Shown: positions 51,704 to 59,925 of the stretch, in pieces
Layout: every line of letters begins with the position of its first letter
Numbering within the stretch: the stretch's first letter is position 1
Source of the DNA: Adlercreutzia agrestimuris
GTDB lineage: Bacteria; Actinomycetota; Coriobacteriia; Coriobacteriales; Eggerthellaceae
Direction of reading: 5' to 3'
Length of the DNA: 64,000 nt
Assembly: GCF_943193125.1 (NCBI RefSeq)
Contig: NZ_CALPCX010000003.1
Span: 124,001-188,000 of the forward strand
Made by a program: the position numbers and the translations under genes
The notes under the pieces: model-generated
What the model was told of the DNA's origin: nothing
Seen by the model: only the letters and a program-made list of their open reading frames with translations
The model's database searches: none

Positions 51704-52380
51704 TTGCTCTATCGCATGCGTGGGCATCACTCCTTTATTAGATGATCGCGCTGAAGGTTAAGGCTTAAATCCAATCCTCAGTTTTACTATTTCATTATTC
51801 CTCATGGTGATCAGTGCTCCACCTTTTAGGCTTTATGTACTCAGTCGGTTTGCATATCTTAATAAGAGACCGGTTCAAGATGCATATTCTTGTGTGATGT
51901 ATTTATTCCCCATAAGCTTGTTAGTAAATGGAGGAAATGTGTGAGTATAAAATGATGCTGTAAAACCTCTGTACCAGCAGCAACAAAAAAGGCAAGCCAC
52001 CACAAAAACATGTCACTTCATAAAACCCGCTGATCCGCCTCGGCGGGTTCTTTTTTACCTGGTAGAAGCAAATAAATCCTCTACAATTGCCCGACTTTCT
52101 GCAAGAATCGTTAAGTCCCCTATTCCCCATCAACTCTATTAGCCTCTATGAACTGCATGCGATTTGTGCAAGCCGTTTTTACCCCCTTCTTATGATTTTT
52201 GGGATAGGCTTATCCACACGAGCGACCCCAAATTTAGATCATCGAAGCAATCCTACAAGGTGAAGACCTGCCTAATGAACCTCTGTATTTCCAGCTGACA
52301 CGAAAGAGATGTAATATATAATTGACATACGTTATATCTCTAACATTACCTGACGCACGCGAAGTCTTCGAAGGGAAAAC
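51704..52380. other. AT-rich spacer between the two GC-rich gene blocks
   Basis: 677 bases without a convincing gene. It contains a strong orphan terminator (52024-52056) and an eight-codon ORF with a GGAGGA site near 51930. A 27-codon open fragment at 52238-52321 (IIEAILQGEDLPNEPLYFQL...) reads like the end of a protein but has an in-frame stop just before it. A TTGACA at 52322-52327 may be the -35 of the XRE gene. No transposase was recognised. Confidence 0.5.
52024..52056 (+). terminator. Rho-independent terminator
   Basis: AACCCGC (52024-52030) pairs with GCGGGTT (52043-52049), with further pairing inside the loop, and is followed by C and six T. It stands 320 bases after the nearest plus-strand gene, so it ends a long 3' untranslated region or an unannotated small RNA. 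Confidence 0.85.
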
Positions 52381-52581
52381 GTGGACGGAATAAAGAACGA
52401 GCGCATTATTGAGGCGCGCAAGACTATGGGCCTCTCGCAGCAGCAATTGGCAGACGCCGTGAACGCCACGCGTCAGACCATCGGTCTCATAGAGTCCGGT
52501 CGATACAACCCGAGCCTCAAGCTTTGCACTGCTATCTGCAAGACGTTGGGCAAAACCCTCGACGAACTGTTCGGTGATTAG
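52381..52581 (+). CDS. XRE-family small transcriptional regulator
   Basis: A 66-residue protein that is a single Cro/C1-type helix-turn-helix (ARKTMGLSQQQLADAVNATRQTIGLIESGRYNPSLKLCTAICKTLGKTLDELF). This YgzD-like class is often paired with membrane transport genes. It uses a GTG start with GAAGGGAAAAC upstream. It lies 38 bases before a small orphan gene and 275 before the response regulator, and may control that module or itself. Confidence 0.9.
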   Translation: MDGIKNERIIEARKTMGLSQQQLADAVNATRQTIGLIESGRYNPSLKLCTAICKTLGKTLDELFGD

Positions 52582-52619
52582 GAGACATTGATGTACTTTA
52601 AAAGAAATGGAATGAGATC

Positions 52620-52859
52620 ATGGGTCTCAAGGATGAGCGATATGCAGAAGTAGATCGCATCCCTTGGGATTTCGTTGGACTGGCCTCTTTGGTATGTGAC
52701 CGCTTCCGCAGGTGGACGAATGTAGATGAGGTGGAGTTCCGACAGGCGATCATGGACTCAGCCTGCTTGAAGAACAAGAATCCAGCGCGACTGCCCGAGT
52801 GCGCCAGGGCGATGAACATGGAACCCCGGGTATGGGATGCGATAGGAGTGATGCTATGA
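52620..52859 (+). CDS. Small protein of unknown function
   Basis: A 79-residue, mostly helical-looking protein (DERYAEVDRIPWDFVGLASLVCDRFRRW; ECARAMNMEPRVWDAIGVML) with no membrane segment and no family I recognise. The ATG at 52620 has GGAATGAG upstream. Its stop overlaps the response regulator start (ATGA), which supports a real, translationally coupled gene. GC-rich like its neighbours. Confidence 0.65.
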   Translation: MGLKDERYAEVDRIPWDFVGLASLVCDRFRRWTNVDEVEFRQAIMDSACLKNKNPARLPECARAMNMEPRVWDAIGVML

Positions 52860-53563
52860 GCGATGAACAGAGAAGAGTCCTGATCGTTGAGGACGATCGC
52901 GAGCTCTCAAAACTGATGTGTCGCGCTTTCGAGGCCGACGGCATTGCTGCATATTTATCAGAAAGCGCGGAGAAGGCTTACGATATCTTGACGGACTCAG
53001 TCTTCGATTGCCTCATAGTAGACGTGAACCTTCCAGGGGACGACGGCTACGAACTTTGCCGCAACCTTCGTGAGCGCAGTGGAGTGCCCGTGGTGTTCGC
53101 CTCTGCGCGCATCGAGCTTGACGCACGGATCCGCGCGTTAGAAGAAGGCGGAGACGCATTTCTCTCCAAGCCGTTCAGTTTGAGGGAGCTGCTCGCACAG
53201 ACCAAGGCGCTCATGATGAGGCCAGAACGAAAGCCTGATGGCCACTCCACCGTTCTCTCGATCGGACCTTTCGAGCTCGATAGCGGTGCGCGAACCCTGA
53301 AGAAGGATAGGAAGCATATCGCCTTATCCCCGAGAGAGTTCGAGCTTGCCTCTGTCCTCATGCAAAACGCGGGGAAAAGCTTTAGCCGGGACTCTCTTAT
53401 TGCAAAGATTTGGGGTGCTTTTGCGGAGGTTGAACCCCAAACAGTCTCGGTTCATATCAGCTGGCTCCGCTCCAAGCTAGAGGATGACCCGTCGAAACCC
53501 GCCTATTTCAAAACAGTGCGGGGTGAGGGGTATCGCTTCGATGCGCCTGAGGGAAACATCTGA
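52856..53563 (+). CDS. OmpR-family response regulator
   Basis: A 235-residue two-component regulator. The receiver domain has the acidic pocket VEDD (11-14), phospho-acceptor D56 in VDVNLPGDDG and K105 in LSKPF. The C-terminal winged helix (about 135-230) ends in FKTVRGEGYRF. GGAGTG precedes the ATG. It overlaps its kinase gene (TGATG). Likely target: the ABC transporter promoter at 54762-54796, which has a tandem direct repeat. Confidence 0.95.
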   Translation: MSDEQRRVLIVEDDRELSKLMCRAFEADGIAAYLSESAEKAYDILTDSVFDCLIVDVNLPGDDGYELCRNLRERSGVPVVFASARIELDARIRALEEGGDAFLSKPFSLRELLAQTKALMMRPERKPDGHSTVLSIGPFELDSGARTLKKDRKHIALSPREFELASVLMQNAGKSFSRDSLIAKIWGAFAEVEPQTVSVHISWLRSKLEDDPSKPAYFKTVRGEGYRFDAPEGNI

Positions 53564-54741
53564 TGGCAAGGCAGGGAGAGCAACTGACGAAACGGCTCGT
53601 ATGGGTATCAGTCCTAGCTGCGCTCGCTGTGGCGATTACTGCAATGGTAAGCATGTTTCTTGTTGCAGACGGCGATGACGGCACATTGAGGAATCAAGTA
53701 GTTGAGCTCAATGATGTGCGAGAGGGCTTAGCTGAGAATGCAAACGAAGGCCAAGTTGACCTTACTATACAGGCTGACCAAGCGCTCGAAAGCGCCCAAA
53801 TCACATTGAGAAACGCAACTGAGACCCAAAATACAACGTCCGCTTTCGCAATAGCACTTATCGCGTTTATCGCAATCGTGACGATTCTATCGCTGGTGAT
53901 CTATTTGTACCACGCAATAGCACGCCCCTTCACGAAGCTGGAGGGCTTTGCCGAGGAAGTAGCATCTGGCAACCTCGAGGCACCGCTTGTCTACGAGCGC
54001 TCAAACCCCTTCGGCAAGTTCGCCTGGGCCTTCGACCATCTTCGCAAAGAGCTCGAGCGCGCACGGAAGGATGAGGAGTGTTTGCGAGAGGATCACAAGA
54101 CTGCGCTCGCATCTCTCTCTCATGACCTGCGCACCCCTCTCGCGTCCCTCCGCGCTTATGCAGAGACTTTGGAGATGAGCCTAGTCGACTCGGAAGCAGA
54201 GCGTGAGGAATATGAGCGGGCGATCATCCGCAAATGCGACGAGGTTTCATCATTGGTGGAGGATCTGTTTCAGCACGCCCTTACTGATATGGACCGCATC
54301 TCGGTGGAATGCGAGTCCATTCAGGCAGCTCACTTGGTGAGGCGTTGCGCAAATGACGCCTCAGGTCTTGCGCTTGTCTCATGCGGGAGTATAGACGAGG
54401 CACTCGTGATGGCAGACGAATCAAGGCTCGCCCAGGTCATCGACAATCTCATCGGGAATTCGATCAAGTATGCCGAAGGTGCGCGCATCGAAGTGTCTGC
54501 CGCAGTTGAAAACAGGATCTACACTATCTCGGTCCGTGATTTCGGCCCGGGTATTCCTGCCGAGGACATGCCGTTTGCGACTGATCGGTTCTACAGAGGT
54601 TCGAACGCATCGGGGAAGTCGGGGTCAGGACTCGGACTCTTCATCTCGGCATACCTTGTAGAGCGCATGGGCGGCAAATTACACTTGGAAAATGCCCGAC
54701 CGGGGCTCGAAGCCACGATCGAGCTGCCTTCCTTGCATTAA
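53563..54741 (+). CDS. Sensor histidine kinase
   Basis: A 392-residue membrane kinase. Two transmembrane helices (about 12-35 and 93-118) flank an external loop of only about 57 residues. A HAMP domain, the phospho-acceptor H187 in SLSHDLRTPLASL, and a HATPase_c domain (N box DNLIGNSIKYA, G boxes DFGPGI and GSGLGL) follow. The short sensor loop suggests stimulus detection at the membrane or through the neighbouring FtsX-like permease. It overlaps the regulator gene. Confidence 0.95.
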   Translation: MARQGEQLTKRLVWVSVLAALAVAITAMVSMFLVADGDDGTLRNQVVELNDVREGLAENANEGQVDLTIQADQALESAQITLRNATETQNTTSAFAIALIAFIAIVTILSLVIYLYHAIARPFTKLEGFAEEVASGNLEAPLVYERSNPFGKFAWAFDHLRKELERARKDEECLREDHKTALASLSHDLRTPLASLRAYAETLEMSLVDSEAEREEYERAIIRKCDEVSSLVEDLFQHALTDMDRISVECESIQAAHLVRRCANDASGLALVSCGSIDEALVMADESRLAQVIDNLIGNSIKYAEGARIEVSAAVENRIYTISVRDFGPGIPAEDMPFATDRFYRGSNASGKSGSGLGLFISAYLVERMGGKLHLENARPGLEATIELPSLH

Positions 54742-54761
54742 CACATGAATGCGGCCTTGCG

Positions 54762-54796
54762 TCTTAATGATTTCTTAATGTCCGCTCATCTAGGAT
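54762..54796 (+). promoter_or_regulatory. Response-regulator direct repeats and -10 of the ABC operon
   Basis: TCTTAATG occurs at 54762-54769 and again at 54773-54780, an 11-base period typical of OmpR/PhoB-type dimers. A -10-like TAGGAT lies at 54791-54796, ten bases further on, so the repeats take the place of the -35. This is the classical layout for activation by a response regulator. Confidence 0.6.
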
Positions 54797-54830
54797 GCTT
54801 GTAGATTGCGGATGAAGGAAAGGTGACACC

Positions 54831-55610
54831 ATGCGCGAAACCATACTTTCGACACGAAGACTGTCGAAGACATATGTGGCCGACGGCGTGCAAACGCATG
54901 TCCTGGGAAGCGTCGATGTTGAACTCTACAAAGGCGACTTCACATCGATAATGGGACCATCGGGTTCGGGAAAGTCGACGCTTCTCTACTGTTTATCGGG
55001 GATGGACGCACCAACCTCTGGGCAGGTCGTATTCGAAGGCGAGGACATAGCCAGGTTTGACGAGGAGCGGCTCTCTGCGCTCAGGGCGCAAAGCTTCGGC
55101 TTCGTCTTCCAAGCAGCGAATCTTGTGAGCAACCTTACCTTGTTCGAGAACGTTGCCGTGCCTGGTTACCTGAAGCACGGGCGCAACGCTGCCGAGACGA
55201 GACGCGCTGTCGACGATCTTATCAACCGCATGGGGCTCTCCGAGGTCGCCTCCCACCTTCCGAGGCAGGCTTCCGGAGGGCAGAAGCAACGCTGCGCCGT
55301 AGCGCGCGCTGTCGTGAACGAACCAGCGATCGTGTTCGCTGACGAGCCTACGGGGGCGCTCAACCGCGCGAACAGCATCGAGGTGCTCGACCTTTTAAGC
55401 GAGCTCAACCGCGAAGGTAAGAGCATCCTCATGGTGACCCACGACGTGCGCAGCGCCGTGCGCGGTAACCGCGTGCTGTACTTCGAAGATGGAGCCATTC
55501 GAGGCGAGCTCGAGCTGTCGCCTTGGGATCCGGCGCACTCCGAAGAGGAAGCGTATGTATGCGAGAGGGAGGCCATGGCGAACTCATGGCTTTCGTCCCT
55601 TGCTTGGTAG
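54831..55610 (+). CDS. ABC transporter ATPase (MacB/LolD/BceA type)
   Basis: A 259-residue ATPase. Walker A is GPSGSGKST (42-50), the signature is ASGGQKQR, Walker B is AIVFADEPTGALN, and the H-loop is VTHD. The C-terminal 35 residues (from about 225) are an acidic extension. It pairs with the FtsX-like permease that starts ten bases later. With the adjacent two-component system it forms a module like those for sensing and resisting antimicrobial peptides. AAAGGTG precedes the ATG. Confidence 0.94.
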   Translation: MRETILSTRRLSKTYVADGVQTHVLGSVDVELYKGDFTSIMGPSGSGKSTLLYCLSGMDAPTSGQVVFEGEDIARFDEERLSALRAQSFGFVFQAANLVSNLTLFENVAVPGYLKHGRNAAETRRAVDDLINRMGLSEVASHLPRQASGGQKQRCAVARAVVNEPAIVFADEPTGALNRANSIEVLDLLSELNREGKSILMVTHDVRSAVRGNRVLYFEDGAIRGELELSPWDPAHSEEEAYVCEREAMANSWLSSLAW

Positions 55611-55619
55611 GAGTGCGCC

Positions 55620-58067
55620 ATGGAACCATTGAAAACGCTGGTGTTCGCTGGACTGCGCAAGGACAAGGGAACGTTCATCGGTCTGGGATTACTTCTGTTC
55701 CTCGCCGCTCTCGCACTAACGCTTACCGCGAGTCTATTCGTCGACCTCTCCGAGCGCGAGGAGACGTTGCTCGATGAGGTCAAGGCTGGGGACGTCTTCG
55801 CCAGCGATCTCGCCCAGAGCCTTACTGATGAGGATGTCAACGAGATCGGATCGCTTCCAGATGTTGAGAAGGTGCAGGTAACGGAAGGCTTCGCCGCGCC
55901 TACGCGTGTCGAGGACATCCATGGAAACGAGATCGTCGAGGTCTCGCCTCCGTCGGCGAACGCATACGAGGCCTGGGGCTCGTCTCTTGAGTTCAATGTC
56001 TTTTCCGACGACCTGTCATCGTACCGAGACAACCAAGACGCACCAGCAGAAGATGAAGTGTACGTTCGCGTGGCGGAGCGTGCCCTGCACAACCTACAGG
56101 TAGGAGATTATCTTTTGATAGACATCGGCGATAAGGAGGTGCGCCTCCGTATCGCGGGTTTCTACGAAGATCCTCAGTTGGGTACCCCCTTCATGGAGAC
56201 GAAGCGGTATCTTCTTTCCCCCGCCACCTTCGAATGCTTGTTGGCGCGGGTCGAGGAGACGGACGCGACAGGCGCTGGTGTTGCCAGTGGCGCCATGTCC
56301 ATGGAAAAGGAAGCGTATCCCATCAGGGAGATCAACGTAACGCTGACGCCCGAAGCGCGTGCGAAGGGTGTTGATGGCCAGGTTCTGGCAGAGCGAATTG
56401 CCAAGGAGACATCATGGGGGGCATCTGAGCATGTGATCTTCTCGCGTCAGACCCTCTCCGGATACGGACTTCTGGTCGTGCAGGTCATAACGGCTGTCCT
56501 TGCCGTGTTCGCGCTTCTCCTGTTCGTGGTGGCACTCATCCTGTGTCTGCATATGGCGTCGTCGAGCATACAGAGCGGATTTGCGGATTGGGGAGCCCTT
56601 AAAGGCGCCGGGCTTCCGCGAAAGATGCTTCGGCAAGCCCTCGTCGTGCAGTACTCGCTCTCCGCGTTTATGGGTCTTGCTTTTGGCTTCATCGGAGGCT
56701 GCCTGTTGGAACCGTTTTTCTGGCCGGTGTTCCTCCTCGTCACGGGAGTCCGCGCGGTTTCGGCTTCTTTTCCCTGGTTGGCGATCAGCAGCTGTGCTGC
56801 TCTTCTGGTGGCTCTTGTGGCATGCATTGCCGTCAAGGCGCGCAGTATCGGCCGCATCACGCCTTTGGAGGCGCTTCGACAAGGCGATGGCGACGTCCGC
56901 TTCTCTCCGCGTGGTGCAAGCGAAATCTCTGGCAACTATTTGAATGCGTCGTTGGCATGGAGGGCGATCGTATCCGAGAAGGGCCGCTATGCCGGAATCG
57001 GCGTCTGCTCCCTGCTTCTCTGCGCCTTCGTCGCGTTGTGCTTCGGCATCGGCGGCGCAGTTACTGGAGAAGATGCTGTGTACAAGGCATTCGGCGTATG
57101 GAAGAGCGACGGATCGGTCCGCTTCGATGAGCAAAACGTGAGCTTTGACGAAGTTCGAGATACCATAGAGGATGTCTCCCCCATTGCGCTTGAATGGGAA
57201 GAGGGGGCTGTCATGCTCAACCTGGACGGCGAGGCCCGAACCTTTGTCGGCCTCTCGGACATGGACGTCTTGGACGAGTCTTTCATAGCATCCGGGCGCG
57301 CACCTAAGCATGCCAATGAGGCACTTGTGGGATTGAGCCTCGCCCGTTCAATGGGACTATCTGTGGGCGATGAGCTCCGGGTGCTTAAGAGCGACGGAAG
57401 CGAGCGGGACTTCATCGTAAGCGGACTTCTCTCGTCGGTGCTCAACGGCGGAACCGGAGTCGTCCTCACCTACGATGGTTTTCGGGATCTGGTTGGTTCA
57501 GAATCGAATGCCGCCGGGATATCAATTCAATACAAGCTGAGCGATCCTAGTAAGGCAGACGATGTGGTGGCTGCGCTCGCGGATCGCTTCGGAGACAGCG
57601 TTGACACCGAGCTCACTGGATTGTTCGGCTCCAGCACTGGCATGCTTCTGCTAATAAGGGACATGCTTACGACGCTTGGTTACGCAATGTCCGCACTCGC
57701 GTTGGCTCTGGCGTGCATCGCCGTGATGCTGATAAGCAGAAGAACGCTCTTGTCTGAACGCCGTGATTTGGGTATCTACCTTGCTATGGGTTTTACGGTG
57801 AGATCGCTACGGGCCTCCTTCACGCTCCGATTTCTAATTGTATCGGCAGCAGGTGCTTTGATTGGGGCGGCTATCACGATGGCTACGGGCGGGGCGCTTA
57901 TCAGTGCGCTTTTCAGCCTGTTCGGCGTCGGTGCGTTCGAACTTGTCTTGCCTCCCTGGGAAGCGATGGGAATCAGTATGGCATTTGCCTTCGTGTTCGC
58001 ATTGTCGGCATACGTCTTCTCAAGAGGGATTAAGGATGTGAGCGTCCAGGAGCTAGTCTTGGAATAG
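55620..58067 (+). CDS. FtsX-family ABC transporter permease
   Basis: An 815-residue permease. One N-terminal helix (about 18-38) and a large extracytoplasmic domain (about 40-280) are followed by three helices (about 283-430) with the FtsX domain. A second extracytoplasmic domain precedes a second FtsX unit at the C-terminus (about 675-805). This duplicated layout is usual in mechanotransmitting MacB-like and lantibiotic-resistance permeases of Gram-positives. Substrate unknown. GGTAGGAGTG precedes the ATG. Last gene of the GC-rich block. Confidence 0.92.
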   Translation: MEPLKTLVFAGLRKDKGTFIGLGLLLFLAALALTLTASLFVDLSEREETLLDEVKAGDVFASDLAQSLTDEDVNEIGSLPDVEKVQVTEGFAAPTRVEDIHGNEIVEVSPPSANAYEAWGSSLEFNVFSDDLSSYRDNQDAPAEDEVYVRVAERALHNLQVGDYLLIDIGDKEVRLRIAGFYEDPQLGTPFMETKRYLLSPATFECLLARVEETDATGAGVASGAMSMEKEAYPIREINVTLTPEARAKGVDGQVLAERIAKETSWGASEHVIFSRQTLSGYGLLVVQVITAVLAVFALLLFVVALILCLHMASSSIQSGFADWGALKGAGLPRKMLRQALVVQYSLSAFMGLAFGFIGGCLLEPFFWPVFLLVTGVRAVSASFPWLAISSCAALLVALVACIAVKARSIGRITPLEALRQGDGDVRFSPRGASEISGNYLNASLAWRAIVSEKGRYAGIGVCSLLLCAFVALCFGIGGAVTGEDAVYKAFGVWKSDGSVRFDEQNVSFDEVRDTIEDVSPIALEWEEGAVMLNLDGEARTFVGLSDMDVLDESFIASGRAPKHANEALVGLSLARSMGLSVGDELRVLKSDGSERDFIVSGLLSSVLNGGTGVVLTYDGFRDLVGSESNAAGISIQYKLSDPSKADDVVAALADRFGDSVDTELTGLFGSSTGMLLLIRDMLTTLGYAMSALALALACIAVMLISRRTLLSERRDLGIYLAMGFTVRSLRASFTLRFLIVSAAGALIGAAITMATGGALISALFSLFGVGAFELVLPPWEAMGISMAFAFVFALSAYVFSRGIKDVSVQELVLE

Positions 58068-58147
58068 TTTGTTCTGATATCCGCTTAAACAAAACTTGCG
58101 AGTTACAATAATAATTTATAAACCGATTAAGAAAAAAAGGAACTACC

Positions 58148-58873
58148 ATGAAACAATTCATAACCGAAGAATCCTTTTGGAACCTTTTTCCCGAAGCACA
58201 AATTGGCGTAGTTGTAGCTCACAATATGAAGCCCACTGACGAAGTTTCACCAGAGGATGCTTCTCAAATTGCTCGGGCGCTTTCTGAAGCAAACACCAAA
58301 GCTGATCAGCATCTTGAAAGCAACACCATTTCGCAAAACAACGTAGTGGCTGTTTGGCGAGATGCTTACCAGCAATTCAAAACAAAGAAAGGTGCTCGCT
58401 GCTCTATTGAAAATCTCCTCAAGCGCGTGCTCAAAGGTAACCCCGTAAGCTCTATCACTCCTTCAGTAGATATCTATAACACCATTTCACTTGCGTATGC
58501 CCTCCCTGTTGGAGGTGAAGACATTGACGCAATGGACGGCGACATTCGCCTTACTATTACAGAAGGTGGAGATCCTTTCATCCCGCTTGGCGAAGAAGAA
58601 GACGCGCCAACCCTAGAAGGTGAGCTCTGCTACCTTGATAACGCGGGTGCAATTTGTCGCTGTTGGAACTGGCGCGATGGAAAGAGGACTGCACTTACCG
58701 ATGATTCCAAGAAAGCCTTTCTTATCATTGAGTCAGTGGATCCTTCTCGCTCAGAGGATCTGCAAGCTGCCATTGATCAGCTCGCAACAATGATGAGTGA
58801 CTATCTGGGTGCAGAAATCTATGCGAAAAAAATCATTACTCGCGAAGATCCCATCATGACGATTGACGAGTAA
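58148..58873 (+). CDS. B3/4-domain protein (PheRS-beta-like editing fold)
   Basis: A 241-residue protein consisting of the B3/B4 domain found in the beta subunit of phenylalanyl-tRNA synthetase, here stand-alone. VWRDAYQQFKTKKGARCSIENLLKRV and the substrate-loop region ITPSVDIYNTISLAYALPVGGEDID are typical. In PheRS this domain hydrolyses mischarged tRNA; free forms may edit in trans but are mostly uncharacterised. AAGGAAC precedes the ATG. Its 3' end overlaps the opposing transporter gene by 20 bases. Confidence 0.9.
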   Translation: MKQFITEESFWNLFPEAQIGVVVAHNMKPTDEVSPEDASQIARALSEANTKADQHLESNTISQNNVVAVWRDAYQQFKTKKGARCSIENLLKRVLKGNPVSSITPSVDIYNTISLAYALPVGGEDIDAMDGDIRLTITEGGDPFIPLGEEEDAPTLEGELCYLDNAGAICRCWNWRDGKRTALTDDSKKAFLIIESVDPSRSEDLQAAIDQLATMMSDYLGAEIYAKKIITREDPIMTIDE

Positions 58874-59789
58874 CTAACACGACCATAACTACCATAAAGA
58901 TAAGACCGAGCCAATCCGCTCCACTTACCGCAGTACCGAGCCAGCACGCCGTCAGAACCATAGCGCTTGCTGGCTCTGCTGTACCGAGAAGGCTTCCGCG
59001 TACCGAACCCACAATGGCAACGCCATATAAATACATGGCGAAGGCGCAAGCGGTTCCTAGCGCACCAATTCCTACTATCAAAACGGCAGCACCATACCAA
59101 TCAAGCGCAGGAATAACCATCCTACCAGTAATGAGGCATTCGCCGCCAAACAGCAACGCCGCCACAACTGCTGCAATACACAGCCCGCATGCTATAACCG
59201 GAATGGAAGGCCAACGATCATATAGTTTGCGCGGTATCATGATATAAAGCGTTACTGAAAGCGCATTGATAATGCCCCACAAAAGTCCTGCTGGATCAAT
59301 GGCGAACTGAGTAGGGTCACCCTGAGTTGCAATCAACCAAGTTGACGCCAATGCAAATAGCAAGCCAAGTGCCTCAAATGCTTTCGGTAGTCTCCGGGCA
59401 CTCACGCACGCAATTCCCATAACAAAGACAGTTGCCAAGCTTTGAAGAACAGTAGCTGTTCCTGCGTTGGTATAAGCTACCGAAATGGCGAATGTGGATT
59501 GGCTCAAATACAGACCAATTCCAAAAAGCACTAAGCAACTTCGAAGTTGCTTGCAGGCTACAATTTCCTTAAGTTCACTGTGATAGCGAAAGCTTGCAAA
59601 AACAATTAAGATCACAGCCGCAATACACGCTCTAACAACCGTCACAAAAAACGGTGACATGCCGTATTCAGATAGTACAATTTGCGCGCATGCTCCAGAA
59701 AAGCCCCACAAAAGCGCCCCAAGGAGCGCTGTTGCAATACCTTTAACCATGCGACTATTGCTTATGCGATTTAACTCGCTTACGTGCAT
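58854..59789 (-). CDS. EamA/DMT-family transporter
   Basis: A 311-residue membrane protein with ten hydrophobic segments in two EamA repeats (note GALLWGFSGACAQIVLSEYG and the later GLLWGIINALSVTLYIMIPRKLYD). Family members export or import amino acids, nucleosides and other metabolites; specificity cannot be read. The ATG at 59789 follows TAGGGGAT; a TTG at 59810 or an ATG further in are alternatives. Converges with, and overlaps, the B3/4 gene. Confidence 0.9.
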   Translation of the reverse strand: MHVSELNRISNSRMVKGIATALLGALLWGFSGACAQIVLSEYGMSPFFVTVVRACIAAVILIVFASFRYHSELKEIVACKQLRSCLVLFGIGLYLSQSTFAISVAYTNAGTATVLQSLATVFVMGIACVSARRLPKAFEALGLLFALASTWLIATQGDPTQFAIDPAGLLWGIINALSVTLYIMIPRKLYDRWPSIPVIACGLCIAAVVAALLFGGECLITGRMVIPALDWYGAAVLIVGIGALGTACAFAMYLYGVAIVGSVRGSLLGTAEPASAMVLTACWLGTAVSGADWLGLIFMVVMVVLVTRQSS

Positions 59790-59925
59790 CCCGAAAATAT
59801 CCCCTACCAACTCAACATTCAGGATATGATACTACAATCAAACTTTCATCCTGCATTTTACCCATGATCAAAGCTTCATATTGAATCATACTCACGTATG
59901 AGACAGTTCGCTTTTGCGAAGATTG

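Noticed and set aside
52238..52321. 27-codon fragment resembling a protein end
   Set aside because: In-frame stop directly upstream and no family recognised; too short to call a pseudogene.
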